Source: Phycicoccus avicenniae (GTDB taxonomy: Bacteria > Actinomycetota > Actinomycetes > Actinomycetales > Dermatophilaceae). Taken from it: a stretch of DNA of 41,883 nt. Below are positions 19,101 through 25,004 of the stretch, in pieces. Below the pieces are notes generated by a model. The model was not told where the DNA came from and did not search any database. It saw nothing but the letters and a program-made list of their open reading frames with translations. How positions within the stretch are numbered: the stretch's first letter is position 1; the number at the start of each line of letters is the position of its first letter. A program made the position numbers and the translations under genes. Location: NCBI RefSeq assembly GCF_018139485.1, contig NZ_JAGSNF010000016.1, positions 1-41,883 on the forward strand, given 5' to 3'.

Positions 19101-19250
19101 GGGCACCTGGGACTGGGCCAGGGTCGCCTCGAGGACGTCGCCGATGCCGCTCGGCTCGCGCCGGCTGACGAGGACGGCGACGACCCGCGGCGCCACCACT
19201 CCGGCGGAGGGGGCGGGAGCGGCGTCGGGGCGCGTCGGGGCCAGCGTCAT
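16137..19250 (-). CDS. Giant GT2 glycosyltransferase with polytopic membrane region
   Basis: 1037-residue protein. The N-terminal GT-A domain (about 20-265) shows VVAVLVSRREPSGIGDVLEATLAQ, a donor-site region around VVDRTGG, and GALVERDLLDRLRGWEPSFGDVGADLDLGWR. About 12-14 hydrophobic helices follow (roughly 290-780), then an extracytoplasmic domain and a last helix near the C-terminus (FLVVGFLAIPFGRRESR). It probably adds sugars to a lipid carrier or envelope polymer; the sugar is unknown. The start at ATG 19250 lacks a good ribosome binding site and is the weakest part of the call. It lies downstream of whiB beyond a small inverted repeat, and overlaps the DUF5719 gene by four bases. Confidence 0.87.
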   Translation of the reverse strand: MTLAPTRPDAAPAPSAGVVAPRVVAVLVSRREPSGIGDVLEATLAQSQVPDAVLVVDRTGGRTAPTADSPEGETLEAVVAAVRDGHPVPVSVVPVERRRPVRTAVARAVADVPTEEGVTDLLWFLPVGAVPEPEALVRLVDAWRRSPSTGMVGPKHVDADAPHRLRALSIRTTRGGRLLSRPHPGEPDQGQYDATTDVLAVPFAGALVERDLLDRLRGWEPSFGDVGADLDLGWRVQASGRRVVAVPTSRVRSQPGVAVATATTAARRRAARRVALARAPWWSAPLLAVWIALTSVVAAVGLLLLKRPRAAVAELTALTSLDPVRGLRARWRTRHRSEVRRRDLGMLFEPRRAVLTGWADAVHHAVVPPQAPVGDAATDLNPRSWAGRVVRHPGVVAVLAALAVTVAAGRTLGLGVVTGLGSGLQGGELLGTRADAAALWHAWTDGWSGTGLGGPEQAGPASALLVAPSWLVAHLPLLPAPTSPGGLVVGLLVLLAMPVGALSAYLALRVAARRPWVRALGALAWACSAPAAAAVGQGRLGAVVALALLPGVAAGLWLVAARRSTATSAFATALGIATLGAFAPTLAALAVVVALLVCLVRGPLHTAVVVLVPSALLAPWVVPAGAAGWTGLVAGSGLADWGGTPVAPWRLALLDPGGVAAPLVWTSAALVVAGGLALAGTRAWRGAPSVLALLLPVQVALALVAPRVTLGTVPAGLDRAGEAVTPWAGTMLLPVVLVLVLALAHTLDRVPVAGRTAWRSTGGRVLVGTAVGTVLVSVGGVVVTGLGDTVDAWRDPRPAVAVDQAQGAFATRSLFVVPGDAGAAYRFVGREDAAVVRTLDTGARADDEVAGTVTDLLVAAPGSEDLAPATAADLLAIRGGQVPEVARRLDATTGLQRISPRDGWTLWRLAPVGERAEALVAPPRLRMETPDETRLVPTTGLHAATDTPVEVPEDATLVVAQPAAWAERAVVRVDGSVLTAVEGAASPTYELPPGEGRLTVDLPDPHGWSHLGQTLGFLVVGFLAIPFGRRESRVVEP

Positions 19251-19267
19251 GCGGGACGGCGGGGTCG

Positions 19268-19285
19268 TGAGGGGCGGGCCCCTCA
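19268..19285 (-). terminator. Small inverted repeat at the whiB stop codon
   Basis: Arms of 8 bases (19268-19275 and 19278-19285) are perfectly complementary around two bases and include the whiB stop codon. It could act as a partial terminator or mRNA 3' end between whiB and the GT2 gene. The tip is tight, so the usable stem is about 6-7 bp. Confidence 0.35.
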
Positions 19286-19558
19286 GACGGCGCGCTTCTT
19301 CAGCTTGCGCCGCTCCCGCTCGGACAGGCCGCCCCAGATGCCGAACCGCTCGTCGTTGGAGAGGGCGTACTCGAGGCACTCGGCGCGCACCTCGCAGGAG
19401 ACGCAGACCTTCTTGGCCTCGCGCGTCGACCCGCCCTTCTCCGGGAAGAACGCCTCCGGGTCCGTCTGCGCGCAGAGCGAGCGCTCCTGCCAGGACAGCG
19501 CGCCCTCCTCGGGCTCGACGTCCTCGAACAGCCCCTCGATCAGAACCAGGTCGTTCAC
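19283..19558 (-). CDS. whiB: WhiB-family iron-sulfur transcription factor (WhiB2-like)
   Basis: 91-residue WhiB protein. The four cluster-binding cysteines are C29, C52, C55 and C61, in the exact family spacing C-x22-C-x2-C-x5-C. The GIWGG turn is at 73-77, followed by the basic tail SERERRKLKKRAV that contacts DNA and sigma factor. WhiB proteins bind a [4Fe-4S] cluster and act with the principal sigma factor; WhiB2/WhiB controls septation and cell division in mycobacteria and Streptomyces. The GTG at 19558 has GAGGAGG six bases upstream. The location beside fbiA/fbiB, DUF3499 and manB matches the whiB2 locus as I recall it, which supports the WhiB2 subgroup. The leader is long, at least 60 bases. 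Confidence 0.94.
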   Translation of the reverse strand: MNDLVLIEGLFEDVEPEEGALSWQERSLCAQTDPEAFFPEKGGSTREAKKVCVSCEVRAECLEYALSNDERFGIWGGLSERERRKLKKRAV

Positions 19559-19612
19559 GGTGTGCCTCCTCGACCCTCGACCCTCGTCCTCCGGACGACC
19601 GCCGCGGAGTAC

Positions 19613-19660
19613 ATGCATGGAATTACACGCGTGTCATGCCGCGCACGTCAAGCCGAATGG
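19613..19660 (-). promoter_or_regulatory. whiB promoter region with ACACGCGTGT palindrome
   Basis: The 254-base gap between whiB and fbiA is unusually AT-rich for this window. On the minus strand, TTGACG, about 18 bases and TGTAAT give a plausible promoter (near 19622-19651). It overlaps the perfect palindrome ACACGCGTGT (19624-19633) and the word GCGTGTAATTCC (19619-19630), which recurs upstream of the wall peptidase gene. Nothing else is seen in the gap apart from the fbiA -10 box. Confidence 0.5.
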
Positions 19661-19799
19661 TGTTATTGCTCGGATTTCCCTCAGGTGGTACCAGCACCCC
19701 GGTGCGCCGACGCGCGGCACGGTCCCGGTCCGACGGTGGTCCGGGTGCTGTCCGGAGGTGGACGCCCGGGCGGACGCATCGGTCCGGCCCCGGGGCTGC

Positions 19800-19805
19800 C
19801 AGACT
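19800..19805 (+). promoter_or_regulatory. -10-like box (CAGACT) of fbiA, possible leaderless promoter
   Basis: CAGACT ends 7 bases before the ATG at 19813. It keeps the second-position A and final T of the TANNNT pattern but not the leading T. There is no ribosome binding site. Confidence 0.35.
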
Positions 19806-19812
19806 GCCATCC

Positions 19813-20787
19813 ATGCGGATCACGGCCATCGCGGGGGGTGTCGGGGGCGCGCGGTTCGTCCGCGGCCTGCGCCACCACCTCGACACCACCGGGCTCGAGG
19901 ACGCGGAGGTCACCGTCGTCGCGAACACCGGCGACGACATCACCCTCCACGGCCTGCGGGTCTGCCCCGACGTCGACACCCTCCTCTACACCCTCGGCGG
20001 CGGCGTCGAGGAGAGCCAGGGCTGGGGGCGCGCGCAGGAGACCCACCACGTCCAGGAGGAGCTCGCCGCGTACGGGGCGCAGCCGCAGTGGTTCTCCCTC
20101 GGCGACCGCGACGTCGGCACCCACGTCGTCCGGACGCACTGGCTCTCCCGCGGGCTCACCCCGTCCGAGGTCACGGCCCGGCTCGCGCAGCGGTGGGGCC
20201 TCCCGGACCGGCGGATCCGGCTGCTGCCGATGACCGACACCCCCGTCGAGACCCACGTGGTCGTCGACGACGGGGAGGGTGGCGAGCGGGCGATCCACTT
20301 CCAGGAGTGGTGGGTCCGTCACCAGGCGGCGCTCGAGGCGCGGCGCTTCGTCGTCGCCGGGCTCGACCGGGCCTCCGCCGCCCCCGGGGTCCTCGACGCG
20401 GTCCGCCAGGCCGATGTCGTCCTCCTGCCGCCGAGCAACCCGGTCGTGTCGATCGGGATCGTCCTCGGCGTGCCCGGCGTCCGGGACGCCCTGCGCGGGA
20501 CGCGGGCGCCGGTCGTCGGGGTGTCGCCGCTCATCTCCGGCCGGCCGGTCCGGGGCCATGCCGACGCGTGCCTCCGGGCGGTCGGGGTCGCGTCGACGGC
20601 GGCCGGGGTCGGCGGGCTGTTCGCCGACTTCCTGGACGGCTGGCTCGTCGACCCGGGTGACGCCGGGACGAGCGTGCGCGGCGTGCGGGTCGAGGCCTTC
20701 GACGAGCCGCTGCTCATGACGGACGTCGAGGCCGCGGGCCGGATCGCCGGTCGGGCACTGGCGCTGGCCCGGTCGGTGGGCGGGTGA
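19813..20787 (+). CDS. fbiA: 2-phospho-L-lactate/PEP transferase of F420 biosynthesis (CofD/FbiA)
   Basis: 324-residue CofD/FbiA enzyme. It transfers the phosphoenolpyruvyl (or phospholactyl) group from the GDP-activated donor to the deazaflavin Fo, making (dehydro-)F420-0. Motifs are the N-terminal nucleotide loop AGGVGGARFVRGLR, NTGDDITLHGLRVCPDVDTLLY, LPMTDTPVETHV, the phosphate/GDP site PPSNPVVSIG and GVSPLISGRPVRGHAD. The ATG at 19813 gives the expected N-terminus MRITAIAGGVGG. The stop overlaps the fbiB GTG as GTGA, so the two are coupled. It is divergent from whiB, as in mycobacteria. fbiC and fbiD are not in the window. Confidence 0.95.
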   Translation: MRITAIAGGVGGARFVRGLRHHLDTTGLEDAEVTVVANTGDDITLHGLRVCPDVDTLLYTLGGGVEESQGWGRAQETHHVQEELAAYGAQPQWFSLGDRDVGTHVVRTHWLSRGLTPSEVTARLAQRWGLPDRRIRLLPMTDTPVETHVVVDDGEGGERAIHFQEWWVRHQAALEARRFVVAGLDRASAAPGVLDAVRQADVVLLPPSNPVVSIGIVLGVPGVRDALRGTRAPVVGVSPLISGRPVRGHADACLRAVGVASTAAGVGGLFADFLDGWLVDPGDAGTSVRGVRVEAFDEPLLMTDVEAAGRIAGRALALARSVGG

Positions 20788-21881
20788 CGTCGCCGGAGCC
20801 GTCGGCCGAGCTGTCGCCAGAGCCGTCGGAGGCCGGCGTCCGCGTCGTCGGGCTGCCCGGCGTCCCGGAGGTCGGGGCGGGGGACGACGTCGCCGCCCTG
20901 CTCGTCGAGGCGCTGGACCGGGCGGGGACGACGCTGCTCGCCGGGGACTGCCTCGCCGTCTCGAGCAAGGTCGTCTCCAAGGCACGGGGGCTCACGGTCG
21001 ACGGCGAACGCGCGGCCGCCGTCGACTCCCAGACCGTCCGGGTCGTCGCCGAGCGGCTGGGGTCGACGGGTGAGCCGACGCGGGTCGTCGAGTCGGTCGC
21101 CGGTCCCGTCATGGCCGCCGCCGGGGTCGACGCCTCGAACACCGGTCCGGACGGCCGGGTCCTCCTGCTGCCGGCGGATCCCGACGCCGAGGCCGCGACC
21201 CTGCGTGCCGCGCTGCTGTCCCGGGCCGGACTGCCGGCGGACACCCCGCTCGGCGTCGTCCTCACCGACACGGCCGGGCGGCCGTGGCGGGCCGGCCTCA
21301 CCGACTTCGCGCTCGGTGCCGCCGGGCTCGCCGTCCTGGACGACCTGCGCGGCGGCGTCGACCACGACGGCCGACCGCTCGCCGTGACGGCCCGGGCGGT
21401 CGCCGACGAGGTGGCGGCCGCCGCGGACCTCGTCAAGGGCAAGGCCGACGGCGTCCCCGCGGCGCTGCTTCGGGGGCTGCCGCCGGCGTGGCTCGACGGC
21501 GACGGCGGGGCCCGCGAGCTCGTGCGCACCGGGCCCGGGGACTGGTTCGCGACGGGCCACGTCGAGGCCCTGCGGGGCGCCCTCGGGGTGCGGCCGGGGT
21601 CGGCGGCGTCCGACCGGGTGGGTCTGCGGTCGGTGGCCCCGGAGCCGCTCGACGTCCGCGTCGGGCGGGTCGTCGCGCTGGCGCTCCACGACGTCGAGGA
21701 GGGCGGCGCCGACGTGTCCGTCGCACCGGACGGCGCCGAGGTCACGCTGACGGCCGCCGACCCCTACGACGTCGGCCGGCTCGTCGTCCGCACCGAGGTC
21801 GCCGCCGCCTCCGAGGACCTGCGGTGCGACGTGGCGTCCCGGACCCCCGACGCCGTCACCGTCCGCCTCACCCTCCCCTGA
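20784..21881 (+). CDS. fbiB: F420-0:gamma-glutamyl ligase (CofE/FbiB-like) with atypical C-terminus
   Basis: 365-residue enzyme that adds glutamates to F420-0. The CofE domain (about 18-265) has SSKVVSKARG, the metal-site segment VDASNTGPDGRVLLLPADPDAEA, and TDTAGRPWRAGLTDFALGAAG. In M. tuberculosis FbiB (448 residues) this domain is followed by an FMN nitroreductase domain that reduces dehydro-F420. Here only about 100 residues follow, ending ADPYDVGRLVVRTEVAAASEDLRCDV and a beta-like tail, and I see no FMN-binding signature. The GTG at 20784 overlaps the fbiA stop. A conserved-type hairpin terminator follows at 21887-21932. Ligase identity is firm; the role of the C-terminal part is unknown. 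Confidence 0.9.
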   Translation: MTSPEPSAELSPEPSEAGVRVVGLPGVPEVGAGDDVAALLVEALDRAGTTLLAGDCLAVSSKVVSKARGLTVDGERAAAVDSQTVRVVAERLGSTGEPTRVVESVAGPVMAAAGVDASNTGPDGRVLLLPADPDAEAATLRAALLSRAGLPADTPLGVVLTDTAGRPWRAGLTDFALGAAGLAVLDDLRGGVDHDGRPLAVTARAVADEVAAAADLVKGKADGVPAALLRGLPPAWLDGDGGARELVRTGPGDWFATGHVEALRGALGVRPGSAASDRVGLRSVAPEPLDVRVGRVVALALHDVEEGGADVSVAPDGAEVTLTAADPYDVGRLVVRTEVAAASEDLRCDVASRTPDAVTVRLTLP

Positions 21882-21886
21882 CCGCT

Positions 21887-21932
21887 CCGTGGGAGCCCTC
21901 ACCCCGCTGCAACGGGGTGGATCCTCCCACGG
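21887..21932 (+). terminator. fbiAB terminator, copy 1 of a dispersed hairpin family
   Basis: Outer arms CCGTGGGAG (21887-21895) and CTCCCACGG (21924-21932) and inner arms ACCCCG/CGGGGT (21901-21906, 21913-21918) form a hairpin with an internal loop. It begins 6 bases after the fbiB stop. Related copies lie at 23036-23087 and 35307-35352. Confidence 0.7.
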
Positions 21933-22012
21933 GGCTCTCCGGACCGACGCCTGTGGACGAGTGGCCGGCCGAGTCGCGCGCCGGGGCCATGCTGGGCACC
22001 GGGGGTGTGCGG

Positions 22013-23032
22013 ATGGGTGGGCGGCAGGAATCGGTCGGGCCGCGGCGCGACGTGGAGCGCCTCGCTCGGGACCTCCCGGGTCCGATGTCCCGGCAGGTCG
22101 GTCGACAGCTCGGCGTCGTCAGCCGCGGGCAGTGCCTCGCCGCGGGCATGAGCGAGCGGGCGGTCGAGTGGCGGGTGGAGTCCGGTCGGTGGCTGGTGCT
22201 CCACCGCGGGGTCTACCTCACCGAGGGCACGGCGTCGTGGGGGACCCGGGCGGTCGCCGCCTTCCTCGCGGCGCGGTCCGCACCCGACGACGCGGACGTG
22301 GCCCTCGCCGGGGCGACGGCGTTGCACGTGGCCGGGCTCACCGCGCGGGCGCCGTCGTGCATCGACCTCGTCGTCCCCCACGGTCGCCGGGTCACCGCAC
22401 CGGCGGGTGTCCGGCTGCGCCGCTGCGCCCGCTTCGAGGAGATCGTCGCACCGCGGACCTACCCCTGGCGGACGGTCGTGCCGGCCGCCGCCCTCGAGGC
22501 CGCCTCGACCGGCGACGCGGACCACGCCGTCTCGGTCGTGGCCACGGTCGTCTCCCGCGGTGCCGCGACGGCGGCCGACCTGGCGGGCGAGCTGGCTGCC
22601 CGAGGGCGGCACCGGCACGGCGTCCTCCTGCGGGAGGTGCTCCTCGACGTCGGTGCCGGCGCCCACAGCCCGGCCGAGGTCCGGTACGTGCGCGACGTCG
22701 AGCGGGCCCACGGCCTTCCCCAGGCCCGTCGACAGGTGGCCGGTACCACCGGACCGTGGCGTCGGCACGACAACGTCTACGTGGCCTACCGCCTCGTCGT
22801 CGAGGTCGACGGCCGCCTGGGCCACGAGGCGTGGAGCGACCGGGTCCGCGACGGGCGCAGGGACCGGGCGGCGGCCGTCGACGGCGGATGGACGACGCGC
22901 GTCTTCTGGCCCGACGTCGCCGTGACGCCCTGCGACACGGCGGTCGACATCGGTGGTCTTCTCCGGGCCCACGGCTGGACCGGGTCCCTGCGGCCCTGTC
23001 GGCGTCGGTCGTGTGCGGTCCGGAGCCGGTGA
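22013..23032 (+). CDS. AbiEi-like winged-helix / DUF559-type protein, orphan
   Basis: About 339 residues. The N-terminal part resembles the AbiEi antitoxin winged helix (RQLGVVSRGQCLAAGMSERAVEWRVESGRWLVLHRGVYL). The middle resembles the AbiEi core (ALAGATALHVAGL, IDLVVPHGRRVTAPAGVRLRR). The C-terminus has a DUF559/PD-(D/E)xK-like nuclease fold (LVVEVDGRLGHEAWSDRVRDGRRDRAAAVDGGWTTRVFWPDV). Such two-domain proteins are frequent, often multicopy, in actinobacteria. No AbiEii-type toxin gene is adjacent, so this is not a recognisable toxin-antitoxin pair. ATG 22013 is chosen; in-frame ATG 21989 and GTG 22007 are alternatives, and none has a clear ribosome binding site. The gene is flanked on both sides by related hairpins. 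Confidence 0.8.
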   Translation: MGGRQESVGPRRDVERLARDLPGPMSRQVGRQLGVVSRGQCLAAGMSERAVEWRVESGRWLVLHRGVYLTEGTASWGTRAVAAFLAARSAPDDADVALAGATALHVAGLTARAPSCIDLVVPHGRRVTAPAGVRLRRCARFEEIVAPRTYPWRTVVPAAALEAASTGDADHAVSVVATVVSRGAATAADLAGELAARGRHRHGVLLREVLLDVGAGAHSPAEVRYVRDVERAHGLPQARRQVAGTTGPWRRHDNVYVAYRLVVEVDGRLGHEAWSDRVRDGRRDRAAAVDGGWTTRVFWPDVAVTPCDTAVDIGGLLRAHGWTGSLRPCRRRSCAVRSR

Positions 23033-23035
23033 GGC

Positions 23036-23087
23036 GCTCCGTGGGAGGACCGACCCCGTCCGGGCGGGGTCGGTCCTCCCACGGAGC
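23036..23087. terminator. Perfect hairpin terminator, copy 2 of a dispersed family
   Basis: Two 23-base arms (23036-23058 and 23065-23087) are perfectly complementary around the 6-base loop TCCGGG. It starts 4 bases after the stop at 23032 and lies between convergent genes, so it can end both transcripts. Confidence 0.85.
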
Positions 23088-23157
23088 AGGGCAAGCGCGC
23101 AGAGCGGGCGACGTGCGCAGGCGGGCGAGCGGGTGGACGGGTGTGGCGGTCGGGTGG

Positions 23158-24123
23158 TCAGCGGCCGCGGGTGGGCAGGTGCGTCGGCGTCGACATCCGC
23201 GGCCCGCGCCGGGGCCGGTGGTGGCCGCCGAGCTCGAGGAGCCGCTGCACCCGGTACCGGTGCCCCACCCACGGCTCGAGCAGCGCGGCGAGGGCGTCGT
23301 CGTCGGCCGGGGTCCCGGTGAGGGCCCACGTCATGTCCTTCGCCACGTGGTAGTCCCCGAAGCTCACCTCGTCGGCGAGCCCCAGGGCCCGCTGCGCGAC
23401 CTCCGCCCACGTCCAGCGCCCGACGCCCGGCAGCGCCGTGAGCCGAGCACGCGCGGCGTCCGCGGACATCGAGACGCACTCCTCGAGCCGGCCGGCCCGC
23501 CGCACCGCCTGGACGACCGTGCGCGACCGCGCGCCGTCGACCCCCGCCGCGAGCCACTCCCACGACGGCACGGCCGCCCATCCCGCCGGGCTCGGCGGGA
23601 CGGCGAGGTGCAGCGCCTCGCCCGGCCCGGGCGCCGGCTCTCCGAACCGCCGCACGAGCCGCCGGTAGCCCGCGAAGGCCTCCTTGCCGGTGACCTTCTG
23701 CTCGATGACCGACGCGACGAGCGCCTGCGTCACGAGACCGGTCCGCGGCACCCGCCAGCCGGGCCGGCGCCGCCACTCGTCCCGGACGAGCGGGTGCAGC
23801 GCGGGCTCGAACCCCGACGGGTCGTCGTGCTCACCGAGCAGGCCCGGCACCTGCTCGAGCGCCCACCCGGCCCCCACGCCCCACGCGCTCGCGCGGACGA
23901 CCTCGGACACCCCGCCGGGCGCCTCGAGCCGCAGCGTCGCCGGTCCGTCGGGGGTGCGCCACCCGAACCACCAGCCGCGCTCGTCACGGCGGCTCGTCGG
24001 GTCGCCCGCGCCCCGGCGGAGGATGCCGACGACGGCACCGAGCGGCACCGGCCGGGAGCAGCGCACCTCCCGGACCCGCGGCTCCCCCGCTCCCGTGCCC
24101 GCGCCCGCGCCCGCGCTCGCCAT
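23158..24123 (-). CDS. DNA-3-methyladenine glycosylase II family protein (AlkA-like)
   Basis: 321-residue base-excision glycosylase of the HhH-GPD superfamily. The helix-hairpin-helix LPGVGRWTWAEVAQRAL starts at 231, and the catalytic Asp is D257 in SFGDYHVAKDMTWAL. The upstream TQALVASVIEQKVTGKEAF is the usual helix before the hairpin. It would remove alkylated purines from DNA in the cytoplasm. The N-terminal 20 residues are a low-complexity Ala/Gly stretch. The ATG at 24123 lies 2 bases after the methyltransferase stop, so it is the last gene of a glycan-related operon, an odd setting for a repair enzyme. The family is clear; the exact lesion range is not. Confidence 0.9.
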   Translation of the reverse strand: MASAGAGAGTGAGEPRVREVRCSRPVPLGAVVGILRRGAGDPTSRRDERGWWFGWRTPDGPATLRLEAPGGVSEVVRASAWGVGAGWALEQVPGLLGEHDDPSGFEPALHPLVRDEWRRRPGWRVPRTGLVTQALVASVIEQKVTGKEAFAGYRRLVRRFGEPAPGPGEALHLAVPPSPAGWAAVPSWEWLAAGVDGARSRTVVQAVRRAGRLEECVSMSADAARARLTALPGVGRWTWAEVAQRALGLADEVSFGDYHVAKDMTWALTGTPADDDALAALLEPWVGHRYRVQRLLELGGHHRPRRGPRMSTPTHLPTRGR

Positions 24124-24125
24124 CG

Positions 24126-25004
24126 TCAGACGAGGTGCCGCGGGGCGACCTTCAACGGCGGACCGGCCGGGGTCGACGCGCCCTTGAAGGCGGCCCACAC
24201 GTACGTCGGGACGAGGGGCAGCGCGGCCGCGAGCACCCGCTCGGGCACCCGCTCGGCCCACGCGGGCACGGTGTCGCCCGCCGCGAACGCTCCCGGGTCG
24301 GCCAGCACCGGCAGCGTGTAGTCCCACACGTCGTAGGCCGCGAAGAGCCGGCGCAGACCGCCGGGGGTGTAGTACCGCTCGTAGTACTCCTCGCCCTTGC
24401 GGGTGAGCCGCATGTACCGGTCGGCCGCCGGCCGCGGCAGCCAGGACAGGAACGGCAGCCGGTGGTGCGGCTCGACGACCTGCCAGCGGTGCCCCACCCC
24501 GAGGTAGAGCAGGCCGCCCGGCCGCAGCACCCGGTGGATGTCGGCGACGACGGCCTCGGGGTCGACGACGTGCTCGTAGATGTGGTTGAGGACGACGACG
24601 TCGGCCGAGCCGTCCGGCAGCGGCAGGTCCTCGCCGCGGGCGACCCGGAAGTCGACCCGCTCGCCGAACCGGGCGCGGGCCTTCTCGAGGCCCGGCTCGT
24701 CGATGTCGACCCCGGTCGTGCGCGCCCCGGCGAGGGCGAGCTCGTCGGCGATGAACCCCGCCGAGCACCCGACGTCGACGGCGGCGAGCCCGGAGAGGTC
24801 GTCGACCCCGAGCGCGTGCCGCACGACGGCGACGATCTTCGCCGCCTTCTGCCGGCGCCCGGTCTCGTCGAGCATCTTCGCCATCGAGTCGGAGTACGCG
24901 AGCTGCTCGGCCCGGCCGCTCGCCGGAGCGGCGTCCTCGGGCCGCACGGGCTCGTCAGGTTGCACGGGATGGCCCGGCTGCACCGGCTCGCTCGGGTCGC
25001 TCAT
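24126..25004 (-). CDS. Class I SAM-dependent methyltransferase
   Basis: 292-residue methyltransferase. Motif I is VDVGCSAGFIADELA, the acidic residue after strand 2 is in TGVDIDEPGLEKARARFG, the catalytic-pocket segment is GSADVVVLNHIYEHVVDPEAV, and the post-motif is HRVLRPGGLLYLGVGH. The first 30 residues are a Pro/Glu-rich tail. The target is unknown; position in an operon with two glycosyltransferases and a flippase-like protein suggests methylation of a glycan or lipid-linked sugar. The ATG at 25004 overlaps the upstream stop as ATGA and also lies 7 bases after a TAGGAT box, so it may be both coupled and separately transcribed. Confidence 0.9.
   Translation of the reverse strand: MSDPSEPVQPGHPVQPDEPVRPEDAAPASGRAEQLAYSDSMAKMLDETGRRQKAAKIVAVVRHALGVDDLSGLAAVDVGCSAGFIADELALAGARTTGVDIDEPGLEKARARFGERVDFRVARGEDLPLPDGSADVVVLNHIYEHVVDPEAVVADIHRVLRPGGLLYLGVGHRWQVVEPHHRLPFLSWLPRPAADRYMRLTRKGEEYYERYYTPGGLRRLFAAYDVWDYTLPVLADPGAFAAGDTVPAWAERVPERVLAAALPLVPTYVWAAFKGASTPAGPPLKVAPRHLV

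Noticed and set aside
15984-20660. Very long open frame (over 1500 codons) on the plus strand opposite the GT2 and DUF5719 genes
   Set aside because: The translation is low-complexity Arg/Gly/Asp/Glu-rich with no family motifs, and it lies antisense to well-recognised genes. Long antisense frames are a by-product of extreme GC content. Only the C-terminal part near 19813 belongs to a real gene, and that is fbiA in another frame.
22013-23032. AbiE-type toxin-antitoxin or phage-defence system
   Set aside because: The AbiEi-like domain is present, but no AbiEii nucleotidyltransferase toxin is encoded nearby on either strand, and the C-terminal part is DUF559-like. It is best treated as an orphan.
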